DNA of 64,000 bases from Pantoea vagans. Lineage in GTDB: Bacteria > Pseudomonadota > Gammaproteobacteria > Enterobacterales > Enterobacteriaceae. Where the stretch lies: positions 62,001 to 126,000 of the forward strand of contig NZ_CP038855.1 of the NCBI RefSeq assembly GCF_004792415.1, read 5' to 3'. Positions 1 to 8,961 of this stretch are shown piece by piece; within the stretch, counting starts at the first letter, position 1; the number at the start of each line of letters is the position of its first letter. The position numbers were made by a program, and so were the translations under genes. The notes under the pieces are model-generated. The model did no database searches, was not told where the DNA came from, and saw only the letters and a program-made list of their open reading frames with translations.

Positions 1-826
1 GGTAAACCAGACCACAAACCCTGCCGTACCCTCTCTGCGACTCACAAAAAACGAAGTTTTTTTAAAAAACATGCTCAATGTAAAAGTCCCCTAAAAAGAA
101 GAGAAATATTTAACTGTTGCGGTGGTGAATCAATGATTACTGAATTCTGTTGTTAACGTGAGCATGCCCAGACTCTTTTTCAGATGAATAGTCAGACCAG
201 GAAAATAAAATGGCCAATCAATATATTGAAGTTTTGTGCTGTAAATTACTTTTTTAGCAAAATAAAAATCTAAATAAATCTCCATTTGTAATTTAAATAT
301 CCTAATTGGCAATGGCGTGTTTTAATTGTTTTCAAGAGGAGATGCTTGTCAAAATAGCTTATGGCCGAATTGATAACATGGCCTCCAAAATGAATTTCAT
401 TTTTGACAATATTAATTTTTTTTGCATTTTTTGTTATTGAGTGATAATTTTCAAAACTTAAAACACAACATGCAAAACCAAATAAGAATGAGGGATTTTT
501 TTTCATAGAAAAAGTTATAACACTGTCAATAACGCTTAAGTTTCTGAACTAATCTACTGACTAAATAGTCTTTTACTGGCGTGATATCTGTTTGTTATAA
601 AACTTATTGGTGTTTTATTCTCCCTTTTTACCTGTTTATGGTGTTGAGTTTTATATGAAGCGTTTTATTATACCCAATTACATTGGAGGGTTCCTTACGC
701 TCTGAACAGGAGGCGAGCTAAAAGAACGGCAGTACACCAGGGGAAAATAAAGACCATAACAAACTGATTTTACAAATTTTGCTACTAATTACTAACCGTT
801 GTGTTAGTTACATTGAGTTAATCAAT
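1..826. other. AT-rich leading region, no supported gene
   Basis: No convincing coding sequence was found. Two reverse-strand open frames (about 130-312 and 270-506) have no ribosome-binding site, low-complexity AT-driven composition and no recognisable family. The left end may hold the downstream flank of a gene outside the window. A small hairpin-like run (AAAAAAC GAA GTTTTTT near 46-63) could be a terminator remnant. The high AT content resembles H-NS-bound, horizontally acquired DNA; this is inference. Confidence 0.5.
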
Positions 827-1417
827 ATGTATAGAGTGTCTAAAAATCATGAAAGGATTATCGACGCATTAGCAGGTTATGCACAAATTGCTAATCCAGA
901 TGAAATTTCCAGGGGTAAGCGTCGCTATCATTTAACAAAAGATAATGTACGTCGCGTAATGTTTATCCTCGAAGGCGACTTTTTACTTAAACTTAAAGGT
1001 GAGAATAAGGTTCTCAACATCTTGTGTGCGCCATACGTTGTAGGCATAGCACCGGCACTGGATGAACCGCCAGTTTACCTGGAAAGAATCGATTATGGCA
1101 AAGTCAGTTTTATCGAGTATGACGTGTTATGGCGACTGATCTTTGAAAAAGATTTGTTTAATGATGCTATGTCGATTTTGTCAGGCAAGTATTCTGATTT
1201 AATGAACTATATCCAGTTGCCAAAAAGTAACTCTCACGATGAAGTCATTTCTTTGATTAATCGATGGGAAAAACTGCCATCACATCTGAAGAAAAGATTT
1301 TCTGCACTTTATCTTATTGAAAACAGCTCGCACCTTTCAAAAAGTTCCATCTGTAGAGTACTTAAAGAACTAAAAGAAAAGGGTGAGCTTACGCTGGTTA
1401 ACGGCAAATTTACATAG
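827..1417 (+). CDS. IprA/YaiV-like winged-helix transcriptional regulator
   Basis: Protein of 196 residues with a Crp-like architecture: an N-terminal cyclic-nucleotide-binding-type beta region (roughly residues 30-110, containing FILEGDFLLKLKG) and a C-terminal winged helix ending in SHLSKSSICRVLKELKEKGELTL. The length and the ILEG motif match the IprA/YaiV group of Enterobacterales, so it is probably a DNA-binding regulator. I chose ATG 827 because a GAG-containing stretch lies just upstream. The longer open frame starts with TTG at 779 and has no ribosome-binding site. It lies directly before a LuxR-type regulator and a fimbrial operon, so control of the fimbriae is plausible but not shown. 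Confidence 0.75.
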   Translation: MYRVSKNHERIIDALAGYAQIANPDEISRGKRRYHLTKDNVRRVMFILEGDFLLKLKGENKVLNILCAPYVVGIAPALDEPPVYLERIDYGKVSFIEYDVLWRLIFEKDLFNDAMSILSGKYSDLMNYIQLPKSNSHDEVISLINRWEKLPSHLKKRFSALYLIENSSHLSKSSICRVLKELKEKGELTLVNGKFT

Positions 1418-1454
1418 TCTGTAATTTGAACTTTTGAGATGCCCAAGGGAAAAA

Positions 1455-2084
1455 ATGGATTTAAACGTATTTTGTACTGATGGAAACTATTACTTCAAAC
1501 TGGGCATCTCAAAGATGATTGAGGGCGCTCTGTTATCTGATGTTAATGTGAGATTTTTAACAGGATCGATAAACGATAGCTTACCAAAGGCCGATCTTAT
1601 CCTGATCAATTTTTCTCAATGGCGATTATATATGTGTCATCCGGCATATCGTAACCGGAAGCCGGGTAGCGCGATAATCGTCTTTGTTGACAACAGAGAT
1701 GAAATTATCACCAGTCAGTTGCCCGTTTGCTATCAATCCCTGATTGTGTTTTCACGTAAAGACTCTGTGCGCGTCATATCTGAAAGGATTACAGAGGTTT
1801 TACTCACTACGGAGGGAAGGGAAAGAGGATACTTACCCTCAGATTGTCTGAACTGCAACTTCGCACACATTACTGTTGTACAGCTTCAGGTGCTTAGCTT
1901 TTTAAAGAAAGGCTATGGCGTAGGTCAGGCTGCAAAAAGGCTCAATTTATCCAGTAAAACTATTTATGCACATAAATATAACATAATGAAAAAGTTTGTA
2001 CTAAAAGGTGATAAAGAATTCAACGCTTTTATTAATGATCTCTCTCTGCTCGAGCTCTACAACGGCGTCATCAATGAAGGCTGA
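1455..2084 (+). CDS. LuxR/FixJ-type HTH regulator, probable fimbrial regulator
   Basis: Protein of 209 residues. The C-terminal ~60 residues form a LuxR-type helix-turn-helix (VVQLQVLSFLKKGYGVGQAA, then KRLNLSSKTIYAHKYNIMKK), with the usual recognition helix SSKTIYAHK. The N-terminal part resembles a degenerate receiver domain; I could not identify a confident phospho-acceptor aspartate. ATG 1455 is preceded by AAGGGA at good spacing, so the upstream TTG at 1434 is not needed. The gene is co-directional with the IprA-like gene and ~930 bp upstream of the fimbrial operon. The arrangement recalls FimZ/FimW-type regulators beside fimbrial genes, but regulation of the operon is inferred. Confidence 0.8.
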   Translation: MDLNVFCTDGNYYFKLGISKMIEGALLSDVNVRFLTGSINDSLPKADLILINFSQWRLYMCHPAYRNRKPGSAIIVFVDNRDEIITSQLPVCYQSLIVFSRKDSVRVISERITEVLLTTEGRERGYLPSDCLNCNFAHITVVQLQVLSFLKKGYGVGQAAKRLNLSSKTIYAHKYNIMKKFVLKGDKEFNAFINDLSLLELYNGVINEG

Positions 2085-2303
2085 GTCACCGATGCTTAAT
2101 CGGGTTGTCTGATTTCAGCATAATTTACAAATTTCCGGTTTTTTATTTTAGCCATTTTAACCCACTTTGTTTGCCCCTAAGTAACGGTGGGATAACGAAG
2201 AATCAGATAACGAAATGAGATGCAGACATGAATTTTAGCTAAAACACGATTAATTAGTGAATAGGCTAAATAATGGTATCTCTCCAGTTACACAGTCGCT
2301 GGG

Positions 2304-2335
2304 ATAGGCCTCATGTATAGATGCATGTGGTCTAT
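2304..2335. repeat. Imperfect hairpin upstream of small ORF
   Basis: Arms ATAGGCCTCATG (2304-2315) and CATGTGGTCTAT (2324-2335) pair around an 8-nt loop with one G-U pair and one mismatch. It is followed by further short complementary stretches (GTGG/CCAC, GCAC/GTGC) before the small ORF at 2540. It could be part of a structured 5' leader. Confidence 0.4.
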
Positions 2336-2539
2336 CAAAGCAATGTGCTTCAGATACTCTTTATCTGCTGGTGGGGCCACGGCGAAGATATGTAGTGCAC
2401 TGCTCTCATTGTGCATGCCTGAAGTATATATAAATGAAATTTTAGCCGTTCCTATAATCACTCTTTTAAAATAAAAGTAGCCAGTTTAGGGTCCAGGATG
2501 GCTGATGAGTACGTATCGGTAGGCTGTAAGGAGGTCAGA

Positions 2540-2620
2540 ATGAGTATAATCTTAACGGATTTATTTCATTTCCTGACGGAATTTATAGTTCGTTTACTGA
2601 TTATTGACTATAGGGGTTGA
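2540..2620 (+). CDS. Candidate 26-residue hydrophobic small protein
   Basis: A 26-codon ORF begins with ATG 2540, preceded by a near-perfect Shine-Dalgarno (AAGGAGGT, 2528-2535, 4 nt before the start), and ends with TGA. The product begins MSIILTDLFHFLTEF and continues with IVRLLII followed by a short polar tail. It is a single amphipathic/hydrophobic segment of the size seen in type I toxin peptides or small membrane proteins. The long, hairpin-rich leader upstream fits that idea. I do not recognise the sequence; the call rests on the ribosome-binding site and composition only. Confidence 0.4.
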   Translation: MSIILTDLFHFLTEFIVRLLIIDYRG

Positions 2621-2733
2621 CTTCTTTACGTTGATTCATGTTTGAAAACACAATTTTATTTGTGTTTGCCCGCAATTTTTGAATGTTTAATTCGTTAATG
2701 TTAAAAAATTTTAAATAAAATATTTGCGAGAGG

Positions 2734-2779
2734 TTGTTTATTTTGGGAGATACGCTGAATTAACATGCAAAATAAACAA
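2734..2779. promoter_or_regulatory. Perfect 12-bp inverted repeat upstream of pilin operon
   Basis: TTGTTTATTTTG (2734-2745) and its exact reverse complement CAAAATAAACAA (2768-2779) flank a 22-bp spacer. A second small dyad (ATCATT/AATGAT, 2779-2794) abuts it. The element lies ~230 bp upstream of the major pilin and could be a regulator binding site or a cruciform/hairpin. Confidence 0.5.
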
Positions 2780-2891
2780 TCATTATTAAATGATACTTTT
2801 TTTCGCTATTAATGCTTATTTATAAAATACCCTTAAAATACATATAGATAGACAATTTTATTTATTTTAATTTTTTATAAGTCATTGATAT

Positions 2892-2920
2892 AATTAAATT
2901 ATTATCTCTGGGTTTATAAT
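2892..2920 (+). promoter_or_regulatory. Candidate sigma-70 promoter of fimbrial operon
   Basis: A perfect TATAAT -10 (2915-2920) lies ~92 bp before the pilin start. The hexamer at 17-bp spacing (AATTAA, 2892-2897) is a poor -35, as expected for an activator-dependent promoter. Placement is a reading of consensus only. Confidence 0.35.
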
Positions 2921-3011
2921 AAATAAATCAGTGGCTAATAACTTATCTGATATGGAAAATAGATAACGTAGTAAAACGCTCAACTAAAAAAATATTCATC
3001 AGGAGATTCAA

Positions 3012-3539
3012 ATGAAACTTAAAGCGCTTGTCACTGCCATGGCACTTTTTTCAGTTTATGCAAACGCAGCGTCAGACAATACTGTGCACTTTCAGGGCGA
3101 AGTCAGCACTCAGACTTGTTCAGTTAACATAAATGGAAGCAGCGCTGGCCCGGTTGTTCTTCTTCCTACTGTCGCGGCAAGTAAATTAGCCACTGCAAGC
3201 AGTACTGCCGGAGAAACAACATTTACTGTCAACGTTACTGACTGTGCAGCAGATGCAGCATCAATCAAAACCGTGTTTGTAGGTAATGACATTACCTCTA
3301 ACGGCAATCTGGGAAATACCGGAACAGCGGGTAATGTTTCCATTCAGCTGCTGGACTCTGATGCATCAACACCACTGAAATTTGTTAGTGGTCAAAGTGT
3401 AAATACTTCAGCCTTTACCAAGGCTGCTGACAGCACAACAGCATCTCAGGAACTGACCGCGCGCTATTTTGCAGAAGCAGCATCTGTTACTGCTGGTACC
3501 GTTCTTGCCTCTGCTCAGTACGCAATCAGCTATCAGTAA
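3012..3539 (+). CDS. Major fimbrial subunit (FimA-type pilin)
   Basis: Pilin of 175 residues. It has a signal peptide (MKLKALVTAMALFSVYANA, cleavage about residue 19-20), then a mature domain opening with VHFQGEVSTQTCSV, the first cysteine of the pilin disulfide (partner in VNVTDCA). It ends SAQYAISYQ, the penultimate-tyrosine beta strand that chaperones recognise. The mature subunit is exported, capped by the periplasmic chaperone and polymerised through the usher. Ribosome-binding site AGGAG lies 7-8 nt upstream. It is the first gene of a five-gene chaperone-usher operon and is followed by a hairpin that may raise its expression over downstream genes. Confidence 0.93.
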   Translation: MKLKALVTAMALFSVYANAASDNTVHFQGEVSTQTCSVNINGSSAGPVVLLPTVAASKLATASSTAGETTFTVNVTDCAADAASIKTVFVGNDITSNGNLGNTGTAGNVSIQLLDSDASTPLKFVSGQSVNTSAFTKAADSTTASQELTARYFAEAASVTAGTVLASAQYAISYQ

Positions 3540-3560
3540 TATTTAATTAGTGAAACTAAG

Positions 3561-3580
3561 AAGGGCATTTTTATGCCCTT
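3561..3580 (+). terminator. Intra-operon hairpin after pilin gene
   Basis: Perfect 8-bp stem AAGGGCAT/ATGCCCTT with a TTTT loop lies 21 bp after the pilin stop and 16 bp before the chaperone. Placed like the attenuators or mRNA-stabilising hairpins of fimbrial operons. It has no long U tract, so partial termination or transcript protection is likelier than full termination. Confidence 0.6.
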
Positions 3581-3596
3581 CTCTCAATGAGGTTTA

Positions 3597-4325
3597 ATGA
3601 TGTTTATCAATGCTAAAATAAACAAAATAATTTTTTTATGTGTGTGCTGTTTGTCTTTAAACGCTTATTCAAGTGTTGTAATGCAGGGTACGCGCGTCAT
3701 TTTTAATCCGAAACAGGATGTAAAATCTCTCAAGTTTACTAATACTGATCCGTTTCCCTATATCACACAGGTATGGACGTCAAAAGAAAGTGACGCTGTT
3801 TTTAACAACAAAAAAGAGGCTCCGTTTGTTATCTCTCCTGGCGTTTTTAAAATAAATGCCAAAGAAGATCATCTGGTGAATATGCTGTATACCGGTGGTA
3901 AAACGCAGTCAGATAGAGAAGAGTTATTTTATCTTCATTTTACTCAGATTCCGGGCGTCAGCAGCAGTAACAAAAATGAAAATAAAATAGTGCTTGCAGT
4001 TACCAATACGATGAAGATTTTACTGAGACCGGGTAATCTGAGTATATCTCCGGAGAAGATGTTTGATTATATCAATTACAGATATGAAAATAAAAATTGT
4101 GAAATTTTTATTAAAAATGATTCTCCTTATTATCTCAACTCAACATCGGGTGAAATGACTGCCGGAACCAGTCGTTACGCTATCAGCAAGATACCTATGG
4201 TTGCGCCGTTTAGTGAACAAAAGGTCCGAACGACATGCTTAAAGGACTCAGCAGCATTAAGTCTTAAGCTTAATTATGTCAATGATTACGGTGTAGTTAA
4301 TTCAAAAGTTATAAATAAAAAATAG
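3597..4325 (+). CDS. Periplasmic fimbrial chaperone (PapD/FimC family), first copy
   Basis: Protein of 242 residues. The signal peptide ends near SLNAYS; the mature N-terminus carries the chaperone G1/A1 pattern (VVMQGTRVIFNPKQD), the conserved TQVWTSK strand, PFVISPGVFKI, and the DREELFYLHFTQIP motif typical of PapD-like proteins. The second domain starts near IKILLRPGN. It would bind pilins by donor-strand complementation and deliver them to the usher. Two tandem ATGs (3597 and 3600) occur; the second is better spaced from the GAGG ribosome-binding site. It is one of two chaperones in this operon. Confidence 0.92.
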   Translation: MMFINAKINKIIFLCVCCLSLNAYSSVVMQGTRVIFNPKQDVKSLKFTNTDPFPYITQVWTSKESDAVFNNKKEAPFVISPGVFKINAKEDHLVNMLYTGGKTQSDREELFYLHFTQIPGVSSSNKNENKIVLAVTNTMKILLRPGNLSISPEKMFDYINYRYENKNCEIFIKNDSPYYLNSTSGEMTAGTSRYAISKIPMVAPFSEQKVRTTCLKDSAALSLKLNYVNDYGVVNSKVINKK

Positions 4326-4339
4326 CTAAAGCAGGCAAT

Positions 4340-6877
4340 ATGTCACCTCAATTTAAGTTATTGATTTTGTTAGTGATCATTATCTCTCCTTACAGGGCTT
4401 TGGCGGAGAATGCAGATGTGTCATTGGCTGATAAAGATCCAAAAAAAAATGAATACGAATTTGATGAAGGCCTTCTGAAAGGAAGTGGACTGCCTGTTGA
4501 TGACATTGCCAATTACTTAAGCTCAAATAAAGTCCGGCCCGGAAATTATAACGTTGATGTAGAACTCAATGGTGTTCAGATTTTCCATGGCAATGTTATT
4601 GTTAAAGAAAATGAACAGATCTGTTTCACACAGGAACAGCTTAACAGGATTCCTATAAAATCACTTCAGAATGATAAAAAGGTCCCTGTTGCGGAAGGCT
4701 GTCAGGCATTAAATGCGCTGGTTCCTCATGCGGATGTTAATATCGATTTGAGCATGATGACTATCAAGCTCAGTGTGCCTGATGAAGATCTGGTCAAACA
4801 ACCCAGAGGTTATGTTCCTCCTGAAGAGCTGGTTTCAGGTGAGACGATGCTGGTGTCTAACTATAATCTCAACCAATATTATTCACATTACAAAAACAGC
4901 AGCAGTGGTGATTACAGCTCTACCTGGCTTGGCCTGAGTAATGCCGTCAATTTAGGGTTATGGCAATTCAGACAGCAAGGCTCTTTTGTTGCAAGTAACC
5001 CAGGCAGTACTCGCTGGCACAGTAACCGCGCCTATATCCAGCGAGCCATTGTTCCTTTCAGAAGTACCTTGCTTATTGGTGATAGCTATACCAGTGGATC
5101 CTTTTTTTCAGGTATGGGCTACAGAGGCGTATCTCTGAGCTCAGATGAAAGGATGTTACCTGACTCTCAGCGAGGTTATGCACCTGTTGTTCGTGGCATT
5201 GCCCGCAGTAATGCCAAAGTGACGGTTCGTCAGGGTTCGGCTGTCATTTATGAAACAACTGTAGCGCCTGGCAGTTTTGTCATTAACGATCTCTTTCCAA
5301 CTGTTTACTCCGGAGATCTGGAAGTTACGGTAACAGAGGCTGATGGTAGCAAAAATATTTATACAGTGCCTTTCTCTGCTGTTCCTGAATCTGTGAGACC
5401 TGGACGAATCAAATATTCTGCGACGCTTGGCCGTTCAAGGTATGTTGGTGACGATGATCCTTTCAGTGAGTTAAATCTGCAATATGGTGTCAGCAACAAC
5501 ATCACTGTTAACCTAGCCAACCGAATGGCAGACGGCTATCAGGCCGGTCGTGTGGGTGGCGTTTATTCCAGCCAGCTGGGTGCTATAGGGATAGGCTCTA
5601 CATTTTCACATGCATCACTTCCGGATAAAGATTATTTAGGATGGATGTTTAATTTATCCTACAGTAAGCGATTCACTCCTACCGATACAACGGTGTCGAT
5701 AGCTGGCTACCGGTATTCTACCAGTGGTTACCGGGATCTGACGGATGTTTTAAACATCAGAAAAGCGCATAAAGATAATAATGATGGCTGGGTATCTTCA
5801 ACGCTGAATCAATCTTCAAGGCTTGAATTGTCGCTTAATCAGTCTTTGAAAGAGTGGGGCAATGTCTGGATCTCAGGGTCTTCTCAGCAATACAGGGATG
5901 GCCGAAAACGTGACACTCAATATCAGATTGGATACAGCAAACAATTTGAAAATGGTATTTCTGTCAATGCTTCGGTTTCTAAAACACGCTACAGCAACAG
6001 AAGTTATACCAATAGTGGATATAACAACTATGTGGAGGAATACTACACCTCTCAGCGTCAGGTATTAAGCACTCTGAGCGTGAGTATTCCATTCAGTATG
6101 GACAGAAGAAATACCCTGAGTACTACGATCAATCATCAGAATGGTCAGGGGAGTACGCTTCAGTCAACCCTATCAGGCGTTGCAGGCACAGACCAGCTTG
6201 TTAACTACGGCATCACCTATGCACGCAGTTCTGACAGCCTGAACACCTTTGGTGCTACAGCCCAGACTAATACGGCTTATGGTGCGATGCAGGGTTCTGT
6301 CTCTCAGTCCAAAAATTATACCCAGGGTTCTGCCGGTATTCAGGGCGCTGCTGTCCTTCATCGTGGTGGATTAACGTTAGGGCCTTATGTCGGTGATACC
6401 TTTGCACTCATTGAGGCGAAGGGCGCAAAAGGAGCAAAAGTTGTAGGAACACAGAATGCTGTTGTCGATCGCTTTGGTTATGCGTTAACCCCGGCCTTAA
6501 CACCTTACAAATACAGCACCATCGCGCTGGATTCATCCAACATGGATAGCAATGCGGAGATAAAAAATAGCAGCAGACGCGTCGCAGCTTATGCCGGCGC
6601 AATGTTGAGAGTGAAATTCAGCGTAACAAAAGGCTTCCCAATGCTTATTGATATTGTTGCAAACCAGTCGATCCCTATGGGTGCAAATATCTATAATTCC
6701 CGGGAGGAAATTGTGGGTATGCTGGGGCAGGGCAATCAGGCCTGGGTACGTAATGACAGTACAAGTGATACGCTGACCATCAAATGGGGGGCTCAAAACG
6801 CCTGTCATCTTTTTTATAAAATACCTGAAGTTAATCAGAATGATGCTCTGATCCGGCTAAAAGGAAACTGCAAATGA
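4340..6877 (+). CDS. Outer membrane fimbrial usher (FimD/PapC family)
   Basis: Usher of 845 residues. Signal peptide (to about RALA, residue 22), N-terminal chaperone-binding domain (YEFDEGLLKGSG; GNYNVDVELNG), central 24-strand beta-barrel with plug (SSDERMLPDSQRGYAPVVRG and the VNDLFPT-type VINDLFPTVYSGDLEVTVTE), and C-terminal domains ending in a cysteine pair region (NACHLF...LKGNCK). Length is normal for the family. It assembles and exports the pilus. It starts 14 bp after the chaperone and its last codons overlap the adhesin start (ATGA), so they are translationally coupled. Confidence 0.95.
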   Translation: MSPQFKLLILLVIIISPYRALAENADVSLADKDPKKNEYEFDEGLLKGSGLPVDDIANYLSSNKVRPGNYNVDVELNGVQIFHGNVIVKENEQICFTQEQLNRIPIKSLQNDKKVPVAEGCQALNALVPHADVNIDLSMMTIKLSVPDEDLVKQPRGYVPPEELVSGETMLVSNYNLNQYYSHYKNSSSGDYSSTWLGLSNAVNLGLWQFRQQGSFVASNPGSTRWHSNRAYIQRAIVPFRSTLLIGDSYTSGSFFSGMGYRGVSLSSDERMLPDSQRGYAPVVRGIARSNAKVTVRQGSAVIYETTVAPGSFVINDLFPTVYSGDLEVTVTEADGSKNIYTVPFSAVPESVRPGRIKYSATLGRSRYVGDDDPFSELNLQYGVSNNITVNLANRMADGYQAGRVGGVYSSQLGAIGIGSTFSHASLPDKDYLGWMFNLSYSKRFTPTDTTVSIAGYRYSTSGYRDLTDVLNIRKAHKDNNDGWVSSTLNQSSRLELSLNQSLKEWGNVWISGSSQQYRDGRKRDTQYQIGYSKQFENGISVNASVSKTRYSNRSYTNSGYNNYVEEYYTSQRQVLSTLSVSIPFSMDRRNTLSTTINHQNGQGSTLQSTLSGVAGTDQLVNYGITYARSSDSLNTFGATAQTNTAYGAMQGSVSQSKNYTQGSAGIQGAAVLHRGGLTLGPYVGDTFALIEAKGAKGAKVVGTQNAVVDRFGYALTPALTPYKYSTIALDSSNMDSNAEIKNSSRRVAAYAGAMLRVKFSVTKGFPMLIDIVANQSIPMGANIYNSREEIVGMLGQGNQAWVRNDSTSDTLTIKWGAQNACHLFYKIPEVNQNDALIRLKGNCK

Positions 6878-8205
6878 ATTTTTTAATCAGGCTGGTTCTC
6901 TCAGTGAGTTTTGTGATGTCAGTGCTTCTGGCACCCGCTCATGCAACCTGTACCCGCATTAATTATACTGATGCGGGTTGTGACAGTTGTGGTGTCGGTA
7001 TAGGTCTGGGTAATGTCAATATAACCAGCACATACTTGCAGCCTGTTGGAACGCCACTTGCGACCTCCGTATTCAGAGTTTCCTCTGCTTCACGATACAG
7101 CAGTGAGGATCTGGTTCTTTATGAATGCGATCTGGCTGATGCAGGCAGTATCTACGAGGTTTTCGCCACTAACGGTGATGACAGGGTCGGTGGCTATTTT
7201 GATCTTGGCAGCACAGATGGTTATCAAAACTATTTTGCCACTTACTTTCCTTATGTAGGTATCAAGCTTACCCATATTAATTCCGGGAATGAATTTACGC
7301 GCTTCTGGCAACAATATCCCATTACGAGCTACGCAACCTCAGGTAGCAAAATTCAAATCCGCGTAAAAGACTTTAGTGCCATTCGCGCCAGTCTGATTCG
7401 AATTAGTATGCTTCCTGGACAAGGATCCAGTAACTACTGTGGCTACAGCGCCAGTAATCCACTAACGGGCATGGCTTCGTCGACAGGTACTGCGAGTTAT
7501 ACCTGTATACAGCCAAACGGTTATGTGACTTTTAAAGGTCCGGGTATTGAAACCGATCCTATAGGCTCGGATTCTGCTACCAATTACTCAACCTGGGGAA
7601 CCGGACGATGGATTGCTATGGGTATGGGAACCGCGCCAGTTTCCACGCTGTCGCATACTGCCACGTGTGTAGCGCGTAATGTCACCCCACTCGTAATGTT
7701 TCCGACCATCAGTACGCAGGCTTTAGAAAATGGCAGCTCTGTCCAGAGTCAGTTTACTATCACTGTTGAGTGCGACAATGCTGCGGTATCTGGCGTTTCT
7801 TCAGGTGGCACAGCGCTGGGGCTGCAGGTGCCTTATGACAGTTATGTCACTGCACAGACATTAGGTCTGGTTAACTCCAGCGGTGGCGTGAGCTATCTTC
7901 TCTCCGATGGCTATGGCACGGATACGAATATTGCCACCGGCGTGGGTATCTCGCTGGCTAACACAACGACAGGAAGCAGCATGAACTTTTTGGGATGGAA
8001 CAACTGCACCACATCGGGTTGCGCGGCCGGTAATGATGCAGGCTGGTATTCTGTACTGGATGGTTCCGTGTCTGCGGGAAGTGTCGCCACTGGATTCGGT
8101 ATGTATACCGTTCCGTTGACTGCGACGCTTTCAAAAATTGCGGGTCAGACAGTGACCGCGGGTAAAGTTGATGCGAAAGCCTATGTCTGGGTGAGGGTGC
8201 AGTAA
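6874..8205 (+). CDS. Fimbrial tip adhesin
   Basis: Exported protein of 443 residues with a signal peptide ending APAHA and a cysteine-rich start (TCTRINYTDAGCDSCGVGIG). The length and position after the usher fit a two-domain tip adhesin: an N-terminal receptor-binding domain to about residue 240, then a pilin-like domain (VTPLVMFPTISTQALENGSS to the terminal YVWVRVQ). The receptor is unknown; the N-terminal domain did not recall FimH or PapG. It overlaps the usher gene by 4 bp. Confidence 0.8.
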   Translation: MNFLIRLVLSVSFVMSVLLAPAHATCTRINYTDAGCDSCGVGIGLGNVNITSTYLQPVGTPLATSVFRVSSASRYSSEDLVLYECDLADAGSIYEVFATNGDDRVGGYFDLGSTDGYQNYFATYFPYVGIKLTHINSGNEFTRFWQQYPITSYATSGSKIQIRVKDFSAIRASLIRISMLPGQGSSNYCGYSASNPLTGMASSTGTASYTCIQPNGYVTFKGPGIETDPIGSDSATNYSTWGTGRWIAMGMGTAPVSTLSHTATCVARNVTPLVMFPTISTQALENGSSVQSQFTITVECDNAAVSGVSSGGTALGLQVPYDSYVTAQTLGLVNSSGGVSYLLSDGYGTDTNIATGVGISLANTTTGSSMNFLGWNNCTTSGCAAGNDAGWYSVLDGSVSAGSVATGFGMYTVPLTATLSKIAGQTVTAGKVDAKAYVWVRVQ

Positions 8206-8207
8206 GC

Positions 8208-8939
8208 ATGATTAAAAAATCGCTATGCCTGATATTATCGTTAATCAGTTTCTATTCTGATGCCGGCATACTGGCCAATGCTACCCGTGTGATCTTTAAT
8301 CAGAATAATACAGATCGTTCATTAATTTTAGTCAACACCAATAAATATCCAGTGCTTGTCCAGACCTGGATAGATAAAGGTGATCCGGAAAATCTCACTC
8401 AGGATAAAGACGCCCCTTATGTTATTATTCCCCCTATCTTCCGGCTGTCTGAGAGCGAAATTAAGTCAGTAAAAATTATTTACAATGGTCACGCACTTCC
8501 TGCGGACAGGGAGACATTGTACTGGATAAATATATACGAGACGCCCGCTACACCGTCGGTTCCTTCAGACAAGAAAAAGATCGTGATGTCGATGAAGACA
8601 CAGCTCAAAATTGTCTACAGACCCATAGCCCTTAAAGATACATTACCCACAGCGATGAAAAATGTTTCATGCAGGGTATCAGGAATTAGCACTTCTCTTA
8701 ACTGTATTAACAATTCCGGGCACTACATCTTTTTTAATAGCATTTTTGTCAATGACAAGGATGGGTTTTTTGAAGCCGTAAGCGGACTTGATATGATGAT
8801 TGAACCTCATAGCAGTTCAGATTTCAGTCTCGTGAGATCGACAAAAAAAATGAAAATAGATAATAACAGGGCTAGGCTTAATATTTTTAAAGACGATGGT
8901 TCGATTTATACGGGAGAGTTTCCCATTAGTTTTAAATAA
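8208..8939 (+). CDS. Periplasmic fimbrial chaperone (PapD family), second copy
   Basis: Protein of 243 residues, clearly in the PapD family: a signal peptide, then NATRVIFNQNNTDRSLILVN, VQTWIDKGDP, PYVIIPPIFRL, and ADRETLYWINIYETP, with a second domain from about KIVYRPIAL. It differs markedly from the operon's first chaperone, so it may specialise in the adhesin or in quality control. It starts 2 bp after the adhesin stop and is the last gene of the operon, followed by a hairpin terminator. Confidence 0.92.
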   Translation: MIKKSLCLILSLISFYSDAGILANATRVIFNQNNTDRSLILVNTNKYPVLVQTWIDKGDPENLTQDKDAPYVIIPPIFRLSESEIKSVKIIYNGHALPADRETLYWINIYETPATPSVPSDKKKIVMSMKTQLKIVYRPIALKDTLPTAMKNVSCRVSGISTSLNCINNSGHYIFFNSIFVNDKDGFFEAVSGLDMMIEPHSSSDFSLVRSTKKMKIDNNRARLNIFKDDGSIYTGEFPISFK

Positions 8940-8961
8940 TTCTGAAGACGAATGAGTTTGT

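Larger units (their letters stand above)
2085..3011. other. Long AT-rich fimbrial control region
   Basis: About 930 bp separate the LuxR-type gene from the major pilin. The region holds an imperfect 12-nt hairpin (2304-2335), a small ORF with a strong ribosome-binding site (2540-2620), an 8-bp hairpin (2646-2667), a perfect 12-bp inverted repeat (2734-2779) and a TATAAT -10 element (2915-2920). The length and AT content suit a silenced, multi-input fimbrial promoter. No recombinase gene is nearby, so promoter inversion is not supported. Confidence 0.6.

Noticed and set aside
130..506. Two overlapping reverse-strand frames in the leading AT-rich region
   Set aside because: No ribosome-binding site, AT-driven composition and no family resemblance; likely chance frames.
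2734..2779. Phase-variable invertible promoter of the fimS type
   Set aside because: The arms are only 22 bp apart and no FimB/FimE-type recombinase gene is in the window.
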